The notes beneath the pieces were generated by a model, which did not search any database, was not told where the DNA came from, and saw nothing but the letters and a program-made list of their open reading frames with translations. From Candidatus Latescibacterota bacterium (lineage in GTDB: Bacteria; Latescibacterota; UBA2968; UBA8231), in the NCBI GenBank assembly GCA_022827165.1, contig JAJDTN010000426.1:1-23340 (forward strand): a stretch of 23,340 nt of DNA, in the 5' to 3' direction. The translations under genes and the position numbers were made by a program. Position 1 is the first letter of the stretch. Every line of letters starts with the position of its first letter. This document shows, in pieces, positions 7,869-16,653 of this stretch.

Positions 7869-8726
7869 CTAACCCCTCTTTCTGCGAGGCCATCCCGGCT
7901 GCTTGTGCGAGCCGACGACGGCCTGGCCCGCAAATCTCAAATCGACGTAGGAGGGGTTGGGGACCTCCCGGTAGACGCGCCTGAGGACCTCCCGCAGAAC
8001 GGCCATCCGCTCCCCCACGCGGTCCGGGGGGATCCGGACCTCGAGCCCGTCGGCCACCAGCCGCACCCCCACGCTGAAACCGTCGAAGTCGGTGAGCTGG
8101 GAGATCTCCGCGGTCAGATCGGGAGCCTGGTCCGAGACCTCCCGCAGCCAGGCCAGCAGTCGCAGGGCGGTGCTGTCGGTGACGACCTTCCCCGCCCTCA
8201 CCGTGTCCCCGGCGGCGACGAGGGAGCGTACCCGCAACACCGGCAGGTCGAGATCCTCGATGCTCTCCGCCGGCAGTCTCTCCGGCGGCAGGAGGACGCC
8301 CTCCGGATCGAGACCGTACTGGACGCCGCTCCAATCGACCCAGGCGGTCCGCCGGCGTTCCTCGAGATGGACGATCAGCCGGTCCGGGGGCTTGCGCACC
8401 ACCCGCGCGCGCCGCACCCACACCAGGCGCCTGAGACGCTCCGCCATCCGGTCCGGATCGATGTCGAAGAGCTCCGCCCCGGCCTCGATGCCACTGGCGG
8501 CGAGGATCAGCTCCCCGTGCAGCAAGCGGAGGCCGCGCACCTCCAGGATGTCGACGCGGAAGGGAGACTCCATCGGCGTCGACTGCGCTCCCCGGAAGCC
8601 GAGGGTCAGGGCCGTCACCGCCGCCAGGCCCGCCACCAGCACGGGCCGCCGCCACCTGTTCCCCGGACCCGCGGCGGGGGTGGCCATGGCCACCGTGGCC
8701 TGCCCGGCCTTCTTCCGCGGCGCCAT
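7869..8726 (-). CDS. ftsQ: Cell division protein FtsQ/DivIB
   Basis: A 285-residue bitopic membrane protein. A basic N terminus (MAPRKK) precedes one membrane segment at roughly residues 27-46. The POTRA-like domain follows, with FRVDILEVRGLRLL starting it and the family's W-V-R-x-A-x-V pattern (LVWVRRARVVRKPPDRLIVHLEE). The FtsQ/DivIB beta domain has the segment tying a conserved D-x-x-G (GLDPEGVLL) to LPVL. The C terminus contains YVDLRFAGQAVV, a typical FtsQ ending. FtsQ links the division ring to FtsL/FtsB and FtsWI. The ATG at 8726 lies one base after the murC stop, so coupling is likely; a longer frame reading back into murC is not needed. FtsB is not in the window. Confidence 0.9.
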   Translation of the reverse strand: MAPRKKAGQATVAMATPAAGPGNRWRRPVLVAGLAAVTALTLGFRGAQSTPMESPFRVDILEVRGLRLLHGELILAASGIEAGAELFDIDPDRMAERLRRLVWVRRARVVRKPPDRLIVHLEERRRTAWVDWSGVQYGLDPEGVLLPPERLPAESIEDLDLPVLRVRSLVAAGDTVRAGKVVTDSTALRLLAWLREVSDQAPDLTAEISQLTDFDGFSVGVRLVADGLEVRIPPDRVGERMAVLREVLRRVYREVPNPSYVDLRFAGQAVVGSHKQPGWPRRKRG

Positions 8727-8727
8727 C

Positions 8728-10131
8728 TCAGGCCGTCCCTTCCAGGAGGTTCCCGAGGCGGTCGCCGATGTCACCGGCCCCCATCACCAGGAGAAGGTCA
8801 CCGGGGGCGCACTCCGCCAGGGAGCGGGACAGGGCGAGGTCCACCTCGGCCAAGAAGCGCGCCCGCCGGTGTCCCAGGCGCCGCAGATCGTCGACGATGA
8901 CATCGCCGTCGTCGCCGAGGTCCGGGCTCTCCCGGGCCGCGTAGGCGGAGGTCACGCACACCCTGTAGGTGCTGAGCAGGGACTCGGCAAAAGCTCCGCG
9001 GAAGTGGCGCGTGCGGGAGTAGGTATGGGGCTGGAAGACGGCGGTCACCCTTCTCCCCGAGGCCGCTGCCGTGGCCACCGTGACCGAGATCTCCGTGGGA
9101 TGGTGGGCATAGTCGTCGACGATGGCGACCCCCTCCACCTCGCCCCGGGACTGGTAGCGCCGGTCCACCCCGGTGAAGCGGCTGAGCGCCGAGGAGACCG
9201 GCTCCCAGGCAAGACCCATCAGGTGGGTCGTGGCGATGGCCGCCAGGGCGTTGCAGACATTGTGCCTCCCCGGGACTCCCAGGTCGACCGGCCGCCGTTC
9301 CCCGGCCAGGTGGACGGCGAAGGCGGACCCCGTGCCGGTCGGCGCCGGGGCTTCGGCGCGCACCTCGCAGGAGGGGCCGAAGCCGTAGGTCACCGCGTCT
9401 GCCTGCGAGCGCGCCGCCGCCTCCCGGCAGAGCTCGTCGTCGCCGTTGACGGCGACGCCGCCGCCGCTCCGCCGCCGGGCGACGAAGATGCCGAAGGCCT
9501 CGACCAGGTCGTCGCGGTCGTCATAGCAGTCGACATGCTCCATCTCGATGTTGGTGACCACCGAGATCCAGGGCTCGAGCTCGTGGAAGGCGCGGCGGTA
9601 CTCGTCCGCCTCGACCACCAGCAGGTCTCCAGACGGGGCCGTCGGTTGTGGACGCCCCCCCATCCAGCCGCCGATGGCGACCCGGGGCTCCTGCCCCGCG
9701 CAGCGCAGGGCGCCGGCGATCAGGGAAGCCGTCGTCGTCTTGCCGTGGGTGCCGGCCACGGCCACGGTGTCGCAGGTGCGGCTCACGGCGCCCAGGGCGC
9801 GGGCCCTCGGCCACTGCTCGATCCCCAGACGCGCCGCGGCCCGGCGCTCGCAGTTGTCCTCGTCCACCGCCGAGGAGTGGACGAGGAGGTCGGCGCCCTC
9901 GACCTGTGACGCGTCGTGGCCGACGCAGACGGGAACCCCCGACCGCCGCAGCTCCGTGACGGCGGGGCCAGCGGCCGCGTCGGAGCCGCTCACCCGGTAG
10001 CCGAGATCGACCAGGAGCCGCGCCAGGGCCTCCATGCCGGCGCCGCCGATGCCGACCATGTGCACTCGCTTCACCCCCCCTCCGAGAGGTCCTCCGGCAT
10101 GGGCTCCGCGGTCCCGAAGGGGCGTGCTCAT
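8728..10131 (-). CDS. murC: UDP-N-acetylmuramate--L-alanine ligase
   Basis: A 467-residue Mur ligase adding the first amino acid of the stem peptide to UDP-MurNAc in the cytoplasm. Visible motifs are the N-terminal VHMVGIGGAGMEALA (UDP-binding Rossmann domain), GTHGKTTT at 127-134 (ATP P-loop), VVEADEYRRAF, VTNIEMEHVDCYD and VDDYAHHPTEI. The ATG at 10131 overlaps the ftsW stop as ATGA. An alternative GTG at 10074 lies just upstream of the conserved part and has a GGAGG-rich leader, so the first 19 residues may not be translated. In most dcw clusters murG precedes murC and murB/ddl follow; none is here. Confidence 0.97.
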   Translation of the reverse strand: MSTPLRDRGAHAGGPLGGGVKRVHMVGIGGAGMEALARLLVDLGYRVSGSDAAAGPAVTELRRSGVPVCVGHDASQVEGADLLVHSSAVDEDNCERRAAARLGIEQWPRARALGAVSRTCDTVAVAGTHGKTTTASLIAGALRCAGQEPRVAIGGWMGGRPQPTAPSGDLLVVEADEYRRAFHELEPWISVVTNIEMEHVDCYDDRDDLVEAFGIFVARRRSGGGVAVNGDDELCREAAARSQADAVTYGFGPSCEVRAEAPAPTGTGSAFAVHLAGERRPVDLGVPGRHNVCNALAAIATTHLMGLAWEPVSSALSRFTGVDRRYQSRGEVEGVAIVDDYAHHPTEISVTVATAAASGRRVTAVFQPHTYSRTRHFRGAFAESLLSTYRVCVTSAYAARESPDLGDDGDVIVDDLRRLGHRRARFLAEVDLALSRSLAECAPGDLLLVMGAGDIGDRLGNLLEGTA

Positions 10132-11330
10132 CGGCTGCCCACCGTTGCCGGGCGTGGGACCCAGTGGTCATCGGTGCCCGGTGGATGGGGCCGCGACAGC
10201 TCACCGCGCCGGCGCCAGGCCGTCGACGCGGCCGGCGCCTTCTCGCGGGCCACGGCCGCGAGAAGGCCGATGCCGCTGAGGTTCAGCAGCAGCGAGGAGC
10301 CGCCGTAGCTGACGAAGGGCAGGGGCAGTCCCGTGGTCGGCATGAGCCCCGTAGCTACGGCGACGTTGAGCAGGGCGTAGATCCCCACCATCACCGTGAT
10401 CCCGGAGGCCACGAGAAACCCGTGGAACGAGGCGGCCCTCGTGGCGATCCGGTAGCCGTGCACGGACAGGGCCACGAAGAGGCAGATGATGCTCAGGGCG
10501 CCGAGCAACCCGAGCTCCTCGCCGACGAAGGCGAAGACGAAGTCGGTATGGGGCTCTGGCAGGTAGTGCTTCTGCATGCTGTTGCCGAGGCCGACGCCGA
10601 GCCATCCACCGCTGCCGAGAGCCAGCAGCGACTGGTCCACCTGGAAGCCGGCCCCCTGCGGGTCCGCTCCCACGAAGAAGGTGCGCACACGCTGGAGCTG
10701 GTAGGGCGAGGAGAGCACCGACCAGCCCGCCACCAGGCCGGCCCCGGAGGCTACCAGGGCCAGGTGGGCGGTGCCGGCACCGCCGAGCCAGAGGATGACC
10801 ATGGAGATGGCGCTGATGGCCAGGGCCGTTCCGAGATCGGGCTGCAGGACGATCAGGACCTGCACGACGGAGATCACCGCGAGCCGGGGGGCCAGGCCCA
10901 GTTTCCAGTCGCTCATGTCGCTCTGCTTTCTGGCCAGCACATCGGCCAGGTAGAGGACTAGGACGAGCTTGACGAACTCCGAAGGCTGGAAGGACAGCGT
11001 TGCGAAGGAGGGCACCCCGAAGGGGAGCCAGCGCTGCGCCCCCCGGCCTTCGCCCAGGATGAGCACCAGGACGAGGAGCAGAATGCCCACCAGGAGCAGG
11101 GGCCGCGCCAGCAGGCGCCACACGGAGAGGGGCACCCGCGAGAGCAGGAGCATCATGATCAGGCCGAAGGCGGCCCTCATCAGCTGGCGCTGGAGGAAGA
11201 ACCCGCTGTTCTCGAACCTGGCTCCCGCCAGGGCCGAGCTGGAGCTGTACACCATGACGACGCCGATGCCGACGAGCATCGTGGCGATCAGGAGCACGTG
11301 GCGAGCTGCACGTTGTGAGACGTCGGGCAT
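10128..11330 (-). CDS. ftsW: SEDS-family septal peptidoglycan polymerase FtsW
   Basis: A 400-residue multi-pass membrane protein with about ten hydrophobic segments. SEDS hallmarks are QRWLPFG, FQPSEFVKLVLVLYLA, QPDLGTAL, the PEPHTDFVFAFVGEELG loop with the catalytic-type aspartate (D263 from this start), and the C-terminal GLPLPFVSYGGSSLL. FtsW polymerises glycan strands together with the transpeptidase FtsI, encoded upstream. RodA is an alternative, but location in the dcw cluster favours FtsW. The ATG at 11330 opens MPDVSQRAARH; an in-frame TTG at 11396 would add 22 residues, including a stretch covering a hairpin, and has no better ribosome site. The stop overlaps murC. The leader to murF is 151 bp, unusually long for this cluster. 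Confidence 0.95.
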   Translation of the reverse strand: MPDVSQRAARHVLLIATMLVGIGVVMVYSSSSALAGARFENSGFFLQRQLMRAAFGLIMMLLLSRVPLSVWRLLARPLLLVGILLLVLVLILGEGRGAQRWLPFGVPSFATLSFQPSEFVKLVLVLYLADVLARKQSDMSDWKLGLAPRLAVISVVQVLIVLQPDLGTALAISAISMVILWLGGAGTAHLALVASGAGLVAGWSVLSSPYQLQRVRTFFVGADPQGAGFQVDQSLLALGSGGWLGVGLGNSMQKHYLPEPHTDFVFAFVGEELGLLGALSIICLFVALSVHGYRIATRAASFHGFLVASGITVMVGIYALLNVAVATGLMPTTGLPLPFVSYGGSSLLLNLSGIGLLAAVAREKAPAASTAWRRRGELSRPHPPGTDDHWVPRPATVGSR

Positions 11331-11358
11331 GACTCGAGCCAGCGTCGGCACAAAGGGG

Positions 11359-11376
11359 GGCGCACAACTGCGCGCC
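11359..11376 (-). repeat. Hairpin in the murF-ftsW gap
   Basis: On the minus strand, a 7-bp stem with one G-T wobble and an AGTT loop (GGCGCGC/GTGCGCC-type arms) is followed by CCCCCTTTG. It is 29 bases ahead of the ftsW ATG. It could be a weak terminator or a translation control element. Confidence 0.4.
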
Positions 11377-11444
11377 AAAGGGAGGGGTAGTACCAACTTC
11401 GGACCGCACCAGGGGACGGCGCGGCAACTGCCTGTCAGACGGCA

Positions 11445-11460
11445 CCGCCGGGGACGGCGG
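11445..11460 (-). repeat. Hairpin just after murF
   Basis: A perfect 6-bp stem (ccgccg/cggcgg) with a 4-base loop lies 21 bases beyond the murF stop. The ten bases ggggacggcg overlapping it recur at 11412-11421 as a direct repeat. This may end or attenuate transcription between murF and ftsW, but a T-run is missing. Confidence 0.3.
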
Positions 11461-11481
11461 CCTCGGGCCGTGAGACCGAAT

Positions 11482-12867
11482 CTACAGAGCTTCGACGATC
11501 GCTTCGAGGGCCATGCCGCGAGAGCCCTTGACGAGAACCAGATCGCCTTCGGAAACCTCCTGCTCCAGGTGGTGGATCAACTCGCCCCGGTCCTCGAAGT
11601 GAAGAGCCCGGCGCGGGTCCAGCCCCGCCTCCCTGGCCGCTCGCACCGTATGCGAGCTCTGGGAACCGGTGCCCAGGAGAACATCGACGCGGTTGGCGGC
11701 GTGGCGCCCGATCCCCTCGTGAAGGGACTCGCTCGCCTCGCCGAGTTCCAGCATGTCCCCGAGGACGGCCACACGGCGGCCCTGGACGGGGATCTCCGCC
11801 GTCAGGTCGAGGGCGGCGCGAACCGAGCCGGGGTTGGCGTTGTAACAGTCGTCGATCACGCGAACTCCCCGTCTCTGCAGAATGGCCGAGCGCATGTGCA
11901 GTGGCTGGAACCTGCCCAGGGCGGCGCTGGCTTCCCCCAGGGGCACGCCGCACATGCGCGCACATGCGATGGCCGCCAGGGCGTTGTGCGCATTGTGCCG
12001 CCCCGGGACGCGGAGATGGAAGGAGGTATTCTGTAGAGAGAAGTGGCCGCAGCCCTCCTGGTCGAGGATGAGTCCCTCCCCACTGAAATGGCTCTCACGC
12101 CGCCAACCGAAGCCAAGGAGTCTCCCCTTTGTCCTCTTAGCCTCCCTGGCAATGACACAGTCGTCGGCGTTTACGAGAGCCACGTAAGACTCATCCACGA
12201 TTTCGTCCAGAAGCTCCCCTTTGGCCTTGGCCACTCTCTCTACAGATCCAAATATACCCGCGTGCGCCGTGCCGATGTTGAGCAGAACCCCGACCGTGGG
12301 CTGCGCGACCCGGCACAGGTACCTGATATCCCCCACCCGCCTCGCCGCGAGCTCGAGGACCACGGCGGAGTGATCCGCCGACATTCCCAGCAAGGCCCGG
12401 GGAACACCGATCTCGTTGTTCTCGTTCTCCGGAGTCTTCAGGACCCGGAACCTCCGTCCGAGGATCGCGGCGACCATCTCCTTGACGGTCGTCTTGCCGG
12501 ACGAGCCGGTGATGGCGATTACGGGCAGGTCGAATCGACGGCGGTAGTGGCGGGCCATCCGGCCCAGGGCCCGCACCGGAGAATCGACGGCCATCAGACA
12601 AGCCGCCGCGGCCGGCCCCGTCAACCGCAGGCCATCCACCCGCCGGCGATCGACGATGGCCGAACTCGCGCCCCTCTCGAAGGCCTCGGAGACGTGGTCG
12701 TGGCCATCGAAGCGCTCGCCCTCCAGGGCCACGAAGACCTCGCCGGGCTCGAGGGTCCGAGTGTCGGTGGAGACACCCGTCACCGTCCGCTCCCTGGGCT
12801 CCTCCCCTCCTCTCCACTCCGCCCTCGTCCAGGTGCGGACCTCCTCGATGTGGATGTCGCGCCACAT
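11482..12867 (-). CDS. murF: UDP-N-acetylmuramoyl-tripeptide--D-alanyl-D-alanine ligase
   Basis: A 461-residue Mur ligase that attaches D-Ala-D-Ala to the tripeptide precursor. Motifs: TGVSTDTRTLEPGEVFVAL in the N-terminal domain, the P-loop AITGSSGKTTVKEM at 118-130, TPENENNEIGVP (MurF-typical), NIGTAHAGIFGS, and DDCYNANPGSVRAALD, whose NANPxS is diagnostic of MurF over other Mur ligases. The C-terminal LGDMLELG is also typical. The ATG at 12867 overlaps the murE stop by one base (TAATG). Normally mraY and murD follow murF; here there is 151 bp of non-coding DNA and then ftsW. No ddl gene for D-Ala-D-Ala is present in the window. Confidence 0.97.
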   Translation of the reverse strand: MWRDIHIEEVRTWTRAEWRGGEEPRERTVTGVSTDTRTLEPGEVFVALEGERFDGHDHVSEAFERGASSAIVDRRRVDGLRLTGPAAAACLMAVDSPVRALGRMARHYRRRFDLPVIAITGSSGKTTVKEMVAAILGRRFRVLKTPENENNEIGVPRALLGMSADHSAVVLELAARRVGDIRYLCRVAQPTVGVLLNIGTAHAGIFGSVERVAKAKGELLDEIVDESYVALVNADDCVIAREAKRTKGRLLGFGWRRESHFSGEGLILDQEGCGHFSLQNTSFHLRVPGRHNAHNALAAIACARMCGVPLGEASAALGRFQPLHMRSAILQRRGVRVIDDCYNANPGSVRAALDLTAEIPVQGRRVAVLGDMLELGEASESLHEGIGRHAANRVDVLLGTGSQSSHTVRAAREAGLDPRRALHFEDRGELIHHLEQEVSEGDLVLVKGSRGMALEAIVEAL

Positions 12868-14318
12868 TACTTGCCAAGCACCTGCCGAAGGACCTGGCGG
12901 TCATCGAAGTTCGTGGGTCCCTCGGCCAGGATCTGGTACGGTTCGTCCCCCTTGCCCGCCACCACCACCACGTCCCCTTCCCGGGCCTCCCGCAGGGCTG
13001 CATCGATGGCGCCACGGCGATCCGCACAAACCACGGCGGAGCCGGCGTCGCGCATGCCGGCGGCGATCTGATCGATGATCTCCTCGGGCGGCTCCCCCCG
13101 CGGGTTGTCGGAGGTGAGGAAGACGAGATCGGCCAGATCCTCGGCGACGCGCCCCATGAGCGGCCGCTTGCCCTTGTCGCGGTCGCCGCCGCAGCCAAAG
13201 AGGCAAAGAAGCCGGCCCCGCGTCAACTCCCTGGCCGTGCGCAGCACCGTGTCGAGACCGGCGGGCGTGTGAGCGTAGTCGACAATGACCTCGAAGGGCT
13301 GGCCCTCCTCCAGGCGTTCGAAGCGGCCCGGCACCTGGGACACGGCGGCGATGCCCGACCGCACGGCGGCGGCATCGATCCCCAGGGCGACGCCGACGCA
13401 GACGGCGGCCATCACGTTGGAACGGTTGAACCGGCCCGCCAAGGTGGTCTCCACCGACCACTCTCCGGCGGACGTCTCCAACCTCAGAAGGGTGGTGGAG
13501 CCCCCCCGGGTATCGAAGGAGGAGAGCCGTACATCCTCGCCCCTCTCGCCGTAGGTGAGCACCCGGGCCGAGGTGCTTGCAGCCACCTCCGGGGCGTGGG
13601 GATCATCGGCGTTCACCACCGCCGCCCCTCCTTGGCCGAGACCCCGGAAGAGAGTCGTCTTGGCCGCCAGGTAGGCCTCCTCGGTGCCGTGAAAGTCGAG
13701 GTGGTCTCTCGTGAGATTGGTGAACACGGCCACAGAGTAGTCGATCCCGTCGACGCGGCGGAGGGCCAGACCGTGGGAGGAGACCTCCATGACCAGAGCG
13801 TCGCATCCGGCGTCACGGGCCCTGGCGAGCAGCGCCTGCAGCCGGTCGGCCTCGGGCGTGGTGTTGTCGAGGCTCTCCATTCCGTCGCCGCAGGAGAATC
13901 CCAAGGTCCCGATGTAGGCACTGCGAGCCCCGGCGGCCTTCAGGACGTGGCGCACAAGCAGGGCCGTCGTAGACTTGCCGTTCGTCCCGGTAACTCCGAC
14001 ACGCCACCGGAAGGAGCGGGCCGGACAGCCGTGCAGCCGGGCCGCGAGGGCGGCCAGAGCCTGGCGGCAGTCCTCGACGCGGATGCGGGTCGACGGCAGA
14101 CTCTCGTCCTCCTCCTCGACCACTACCGCCGGCGCCCCACGGGCGAGGGCATCATCGACGAAAGCATGGCGGTCGATCTCCTGCCCGCCGCGAACCGCCA
14201 CGAACAGGGCTCCCGGTCCGGCCCGGCGCGAATCGGAGACGACGGATTCGATCTCCAGGTCCAGGGATCCGCCGATGTGGACGGGCTGGATCGCGCCGAT
14301 CAGGTCGCGAAGCTTCAC
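12867..14318 (-). CDS. murE: UDP-N-acetylmuramoyl-L-alanyl-D-glutamate--2,6-diaminopimelate ligase
   Basis: A 483-residue Mur ligase adding the third stem-peptide residue. The N-terminal SDSRRAGPGALFVAV, the P-loop VTGTNGKSTT (111-118), NTTPEADRLQ, EVSSHGLALRRV, FTNLTRDHLDFHG and DYAHTPAGL are classic MurE segments. DNPR at 404-407, in TSDNPRGEPPEEI, is the signature for meso-diaminopimelate rather than lysine. The start is GTG at 14318, overlapping the ftsI stop as GTGA, with GGGGGAGG seven bases upstream. A frame extending back to 14729 lies inside ftsI and is not needed. All key motifs look intact. Confidence 0.97.
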   Translation of the reverse strand: MKLRDLIGAIQPVHIGGSLDLEIESVVSDSRRAGPGALFVAVRGGQEIDRHAFVDDALARGAPAVVVEEEDESLPSTRIRVEDCRQALAALAARLHGCPARSFRWRVGVTGTNGKSTTALLVRHVLKAAGARSAYIGTLGFSCGDGMESLDNTTPEADRLQALLARARDAGCDALVMEVSSHGLALRRVDGIDYSVAVFTNLTRDHLDFHGTEEAYLAAKTTLFRGLGQGGAAVVNADDPHAPEVAASTSARVLTYGERGEDVRLSSFDTRGGSTTLLRLETSAGEWSVETTLAGRFNRSNVMAAVCVGVALGIDAAAVRSGIAAVSQVPGRFERLEEGQPFEVIVDYAHTPAGLDTVLRTARELTRGRLLCLFGCGGDRDKGKRPLMGRVAEDLADLVFLTSDNPRGEPPEEIIDQIAAGMRDAGSAVVCADRRGAIDAALREAREGDVVVVAGKGDEPYQILAEGPTNFDDRQVLRQVLGK

Positions 14319-16369
14319 CTCCGGGCCTCCCCCGGTGCCAGGGCCACCAGCTGCGGGCCCTGCAGCTTGCGCACCAGCACGGCCTGGCGCATCGGTGCCT
14401 CTGGCAGACCCAGGGCCAGCAGGTCGGCGCGGCTGCCGAGACGGCACAGGATGTCCGCCTCCGTGAGGCGTGATCTGGGCGCCGGCTCCTGGCCGACCAC
14501 GATCGGGCCCGAACCCTCGAAGCGGAGGTTGAGATCCCGGCGGCGGGCCTGGACCCTGACCCGGAGCACGTCCAGTCCCCTGAAGTCGGGCACGACATCG
14601 CCGCGGACCTCGGTCCCGGCGTCGGCCAGGGCGTCCGGCCGGCTCCCGCCGGGTGCCTGCGACCCGTCGAGAATGAGGATCCGTTCCATCGTGCGGCGGA
14701 AGGCGGGAGCCGCCACGACGCCCCCCCACTTGCCGACCCGGGGGTTCTCCACGGAGATCAGGCAGAGGTAGCGAGGTTGCCCGGTGGCCGGAAGGAAGCC
14801 GATGAAGGAGGCGATGTACTCGCCCTGGGCGTAGCCGCCGCCGCCCGGCAGGGCGCGTTGCGCGGTCCCGGTCTTGCCCGCCACCCGGACCCCTTCGATC
14901 GCCGCGTTGCGCCCCGTTCCATCACTGACCACCCGCTGCAACATCCCCTTCAGGACCGAGGCCGTTCTGGCGGAGAGGACACGGCGCACGGGCTTCGGTT
15001 CCTCCCGCCGCAGGATCTGTCCCGCTGGATCCCGGACCTCCTGGACCACCTTCGGCGCCATCAGCATGCCCCCGTTGGCGATGGCGCTGAAGGCCTGCAC
15101 CATCTGCACCGCGGTGACGCTGATCTCCTGGCCGATGGAGATCGTCTCCAGGGAGCGGTTGGACCAGTCGCGGGCATGACGCAACAGCCCGGCGCTCTCC
15201 GCCGGAAGGCCGATCCCGGTCCGGGTCCCGAAGCCGAAGCCGCGCAGGGACTGGTAGTAGCTCGACCGGTCCAGCCCTTGGGCGAGCTTGATCACCCCGA
15301 TGTTGCTCGACTGGGCGACCACCTCGGCCGGTGTCATCCAGCCGTGGGGCTTGACGTCCCGGATGACGTCCCCCATGGACAGGACGTAGGCGCCCTCCTC
15401 GCAGTAGACCTTCCTCTCGAGAACCTTCGGGTCGTCGTCGAGGACGGCTGCCATGGTGATGGGCTTGAAGATCGAGCCCGGCTCGAAGGGATCGGTGACC
15501 AGACGGTTCCGGCGGTGGTTGGCGGGGACTCCGCCCGGATCGTTCGGATCGAAGAGGGGAATGCCGGCCATGGCCAGGATCTCCCCGGACCGGGGATCGG
15601 CGATGATACCCAGGGCTCCCTCGGCCCGGGTCTCGGTCACGGTGCGGGCCAGCTCCTCCTCCAGGATCTCCTGGATGGCGGCGTCGATGGTCAGATGGAC
15701 GCTGGCGCCGTGCCGAGGGGCGGCGGTGGGCTGCGAACGCTCGGGGAGGATGTTCCCCAGGCCGTCGACGTAGGACCGGGCGGAACCGGCCCGTTCGGCG
15801 AGGATCTCCTCGAAGGCCAGCTCTGTCCCCTCCTGGCCCCGGTTCTCGATGTCGGTGAACCCCAGGAGCTGCCCGGCCAGGCGGCCGTAGGGATAGTGAC
15901 GGCGGACCTCCAATTGCTCGTACACCCCTTCGAAGGTCTTCTGGCGAACCTGGCGGAGCCGCTCACCGTCGACCTGACGTAGGAGATAGACGAAGGGGTG
16001 TCCGCCGCTGATCAGCCGGGATACCGCGCTGGCGGAGCGCCGGCCGAACCGCATGAAGTGGGCCGTCACCGACTCGGGATCGCGGACCTGCGCGGGCCGG
16101 CAGTAGAAGGAGACGGCGGTGACGTCGAAGGCCAGCTCGCGGCCCTGGCGATCGAGGATGGCGCCGCGCCGTGCGCTCAGCGGGATCTGGCGCTGATGCT
16201 GGTTGCGGGCGCGCATCTGGTACGTGCCGTGGTCGATCGCCTGCAACTGCACCAGCCTCAAACCGATCAGCGACCAGATGAGACCTCCGGCGAGCAGGAC
16301 CCACTTCAGGCGGTGGCGGCCGAGGTCAAAGGGGCGGCGTTCGTCTTCGTGGGAGCCGCGGCTTGTCAT
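14315..16369 (-). CDS. ftsI: Septal peptidoglycan transpeptidase FtsI (PBP3) with a C-terminal PASTA domain
   Basis: A 684-residue class B penicillin-binding protein. One membrane segment lies at about 23-42, then the pedestal domain beginning RRGAILDRQGRELAFDV. The transpeptidase domain has EPGSIFKP with the acylated serine S299 and K302, SSN at 354-356, and KTGTAQ at 499-504. Residues near 592-646 (VPDFRGLDVLRVRV and following) form one PASTA repeat, which binds muropeptides or beta-lactams in other proteins. This layout resembles SpoVD/PBP2x-like enzymes more than enterobacterial FtsI, which has no PASTA. FtsI crosslinks strands made by FtsW. The ATG overlaps the ftsL stop (ATGA), and the stop overlaps murE. 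Confidence 0.96.
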   Translation of the reverse strand: MTSRGSHEDERRPFDLGRHRLKWVLLAGGLIWSLIGLRLVQLQAIDHGTYQMRARNQHQRQIPLSARRGAILDRQGRELAFDVTAVSFYCRPAQVRDPESVTAHFMRFGRRSASAVSRLISGGHPFVYLLRQVDGERLRQVRQKTFEGVYEQLEVRRHYPYGRLAGQLLGFTDIENRGQEGTELAFEEILAERAGSARSYVDGLGNILPERSQPTAAPRHGASVHLTIDAAIQEILEEELARTVTETRAEGALGIIADPRSGEILAMAGIPLFDPNDPGGVPANHRRNRLVTDPFEPGSIFKPITMAAVLDDDPKVLERKVYCEEGAYVLSMGDVIRDVKPHGWMTPAEVVAQSSNIGVIKLAQGLDRSSYYQSLRGFGFGTRTGIGLPAESAGLLRHARDWSNRSLETISIGQEISVTAVQMVQAFSAIANGGMLMAPKVVQEVRDPAGQILRREEPKPVRRVLSARTASVLKGMLQRVVSDGTGRNAAIEGVRVAGKTGTAQRALPGGGGYAQGEYIASFIGFLPATGQPRYLCLISVENPRVGKWGGVVAAPAFRRTMERILILDGSQAPGGSRPDALADAGTEVRGDVVPDFRGLDVLRVRVQARRRDLNLRFEGSGPIVVGQEPAPRSRLTEADILCRLGSRADLLALGLPEAPMRQAVLVRKLQGPQLVALAPGEARR

Positions 16370-16653
16370 CGCGATGCCCTGACAAAGAGGTCGACCGTGG
16401 CGCCCGGGTCCGGATAGGTCATTCCGAGCTCGCCTTCAGCCCGCTGGCGCAGCAGACTCGGCCGACTCGCCAGGTCCAGGGAGGCCTCGAGCCGCGAGCT
16501 CTCCACCACCAACGCCTGGGCCTTGGTCCTGGCCGCCTCGGAGGCGCGCGCCAGCTCCGAGACCTGCACCTTGATCCATACGTACGCCGTCGTCGCCGCC
16601 GCCATGGCGAGGACGGTCAGCACCCGGACCCAGTCGCCCTGAAACCAGGCCAT
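16366..16653 (-). CDS. ftsL: Cell division protein FtsL
   Basis: A 95-residue bitopic protein with a membrane segment at about residues 8-27 followed by a heptad-like stretch (KVQVSELARASEAARTKAQA region, to about 64), as in FtsL. FtsL pairs with FtsB and FtsQ to activate FtsWI. The identification rests on size, topology and position between rsmH and ftsI, since FtsL is poorly conserved. The ATG at 16653 overlaps the rsmH stop by one base (TGATG), and the stop overlaps the ftsI ATG by four (ATGA). A longer upstream frame within rsmH is a shadow. Confidence 0.88.
   Translation of the reverse strand: MAWFQGDWVRVLTVLAMAAATTAYVWIKVQVSELARASEAARTKAQALVVESSRLEASLDLASRPSLLRQRAEGELGMTYPDPGATVDLFVRASR

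Noticed and set aside
6691..8655. FtsZ with a long N-terminal extension
   Set aside because: The extension reads ftsQ in another frame; ftsZ has a good ribosome site and conserved start at 7788.
11331..11396. TTG start for FtsW adding 22 residues
   Set aside because: The extension is not conserved, covers a hairpin and has no better ribosome site than the ATG at 11330; it remains possible.
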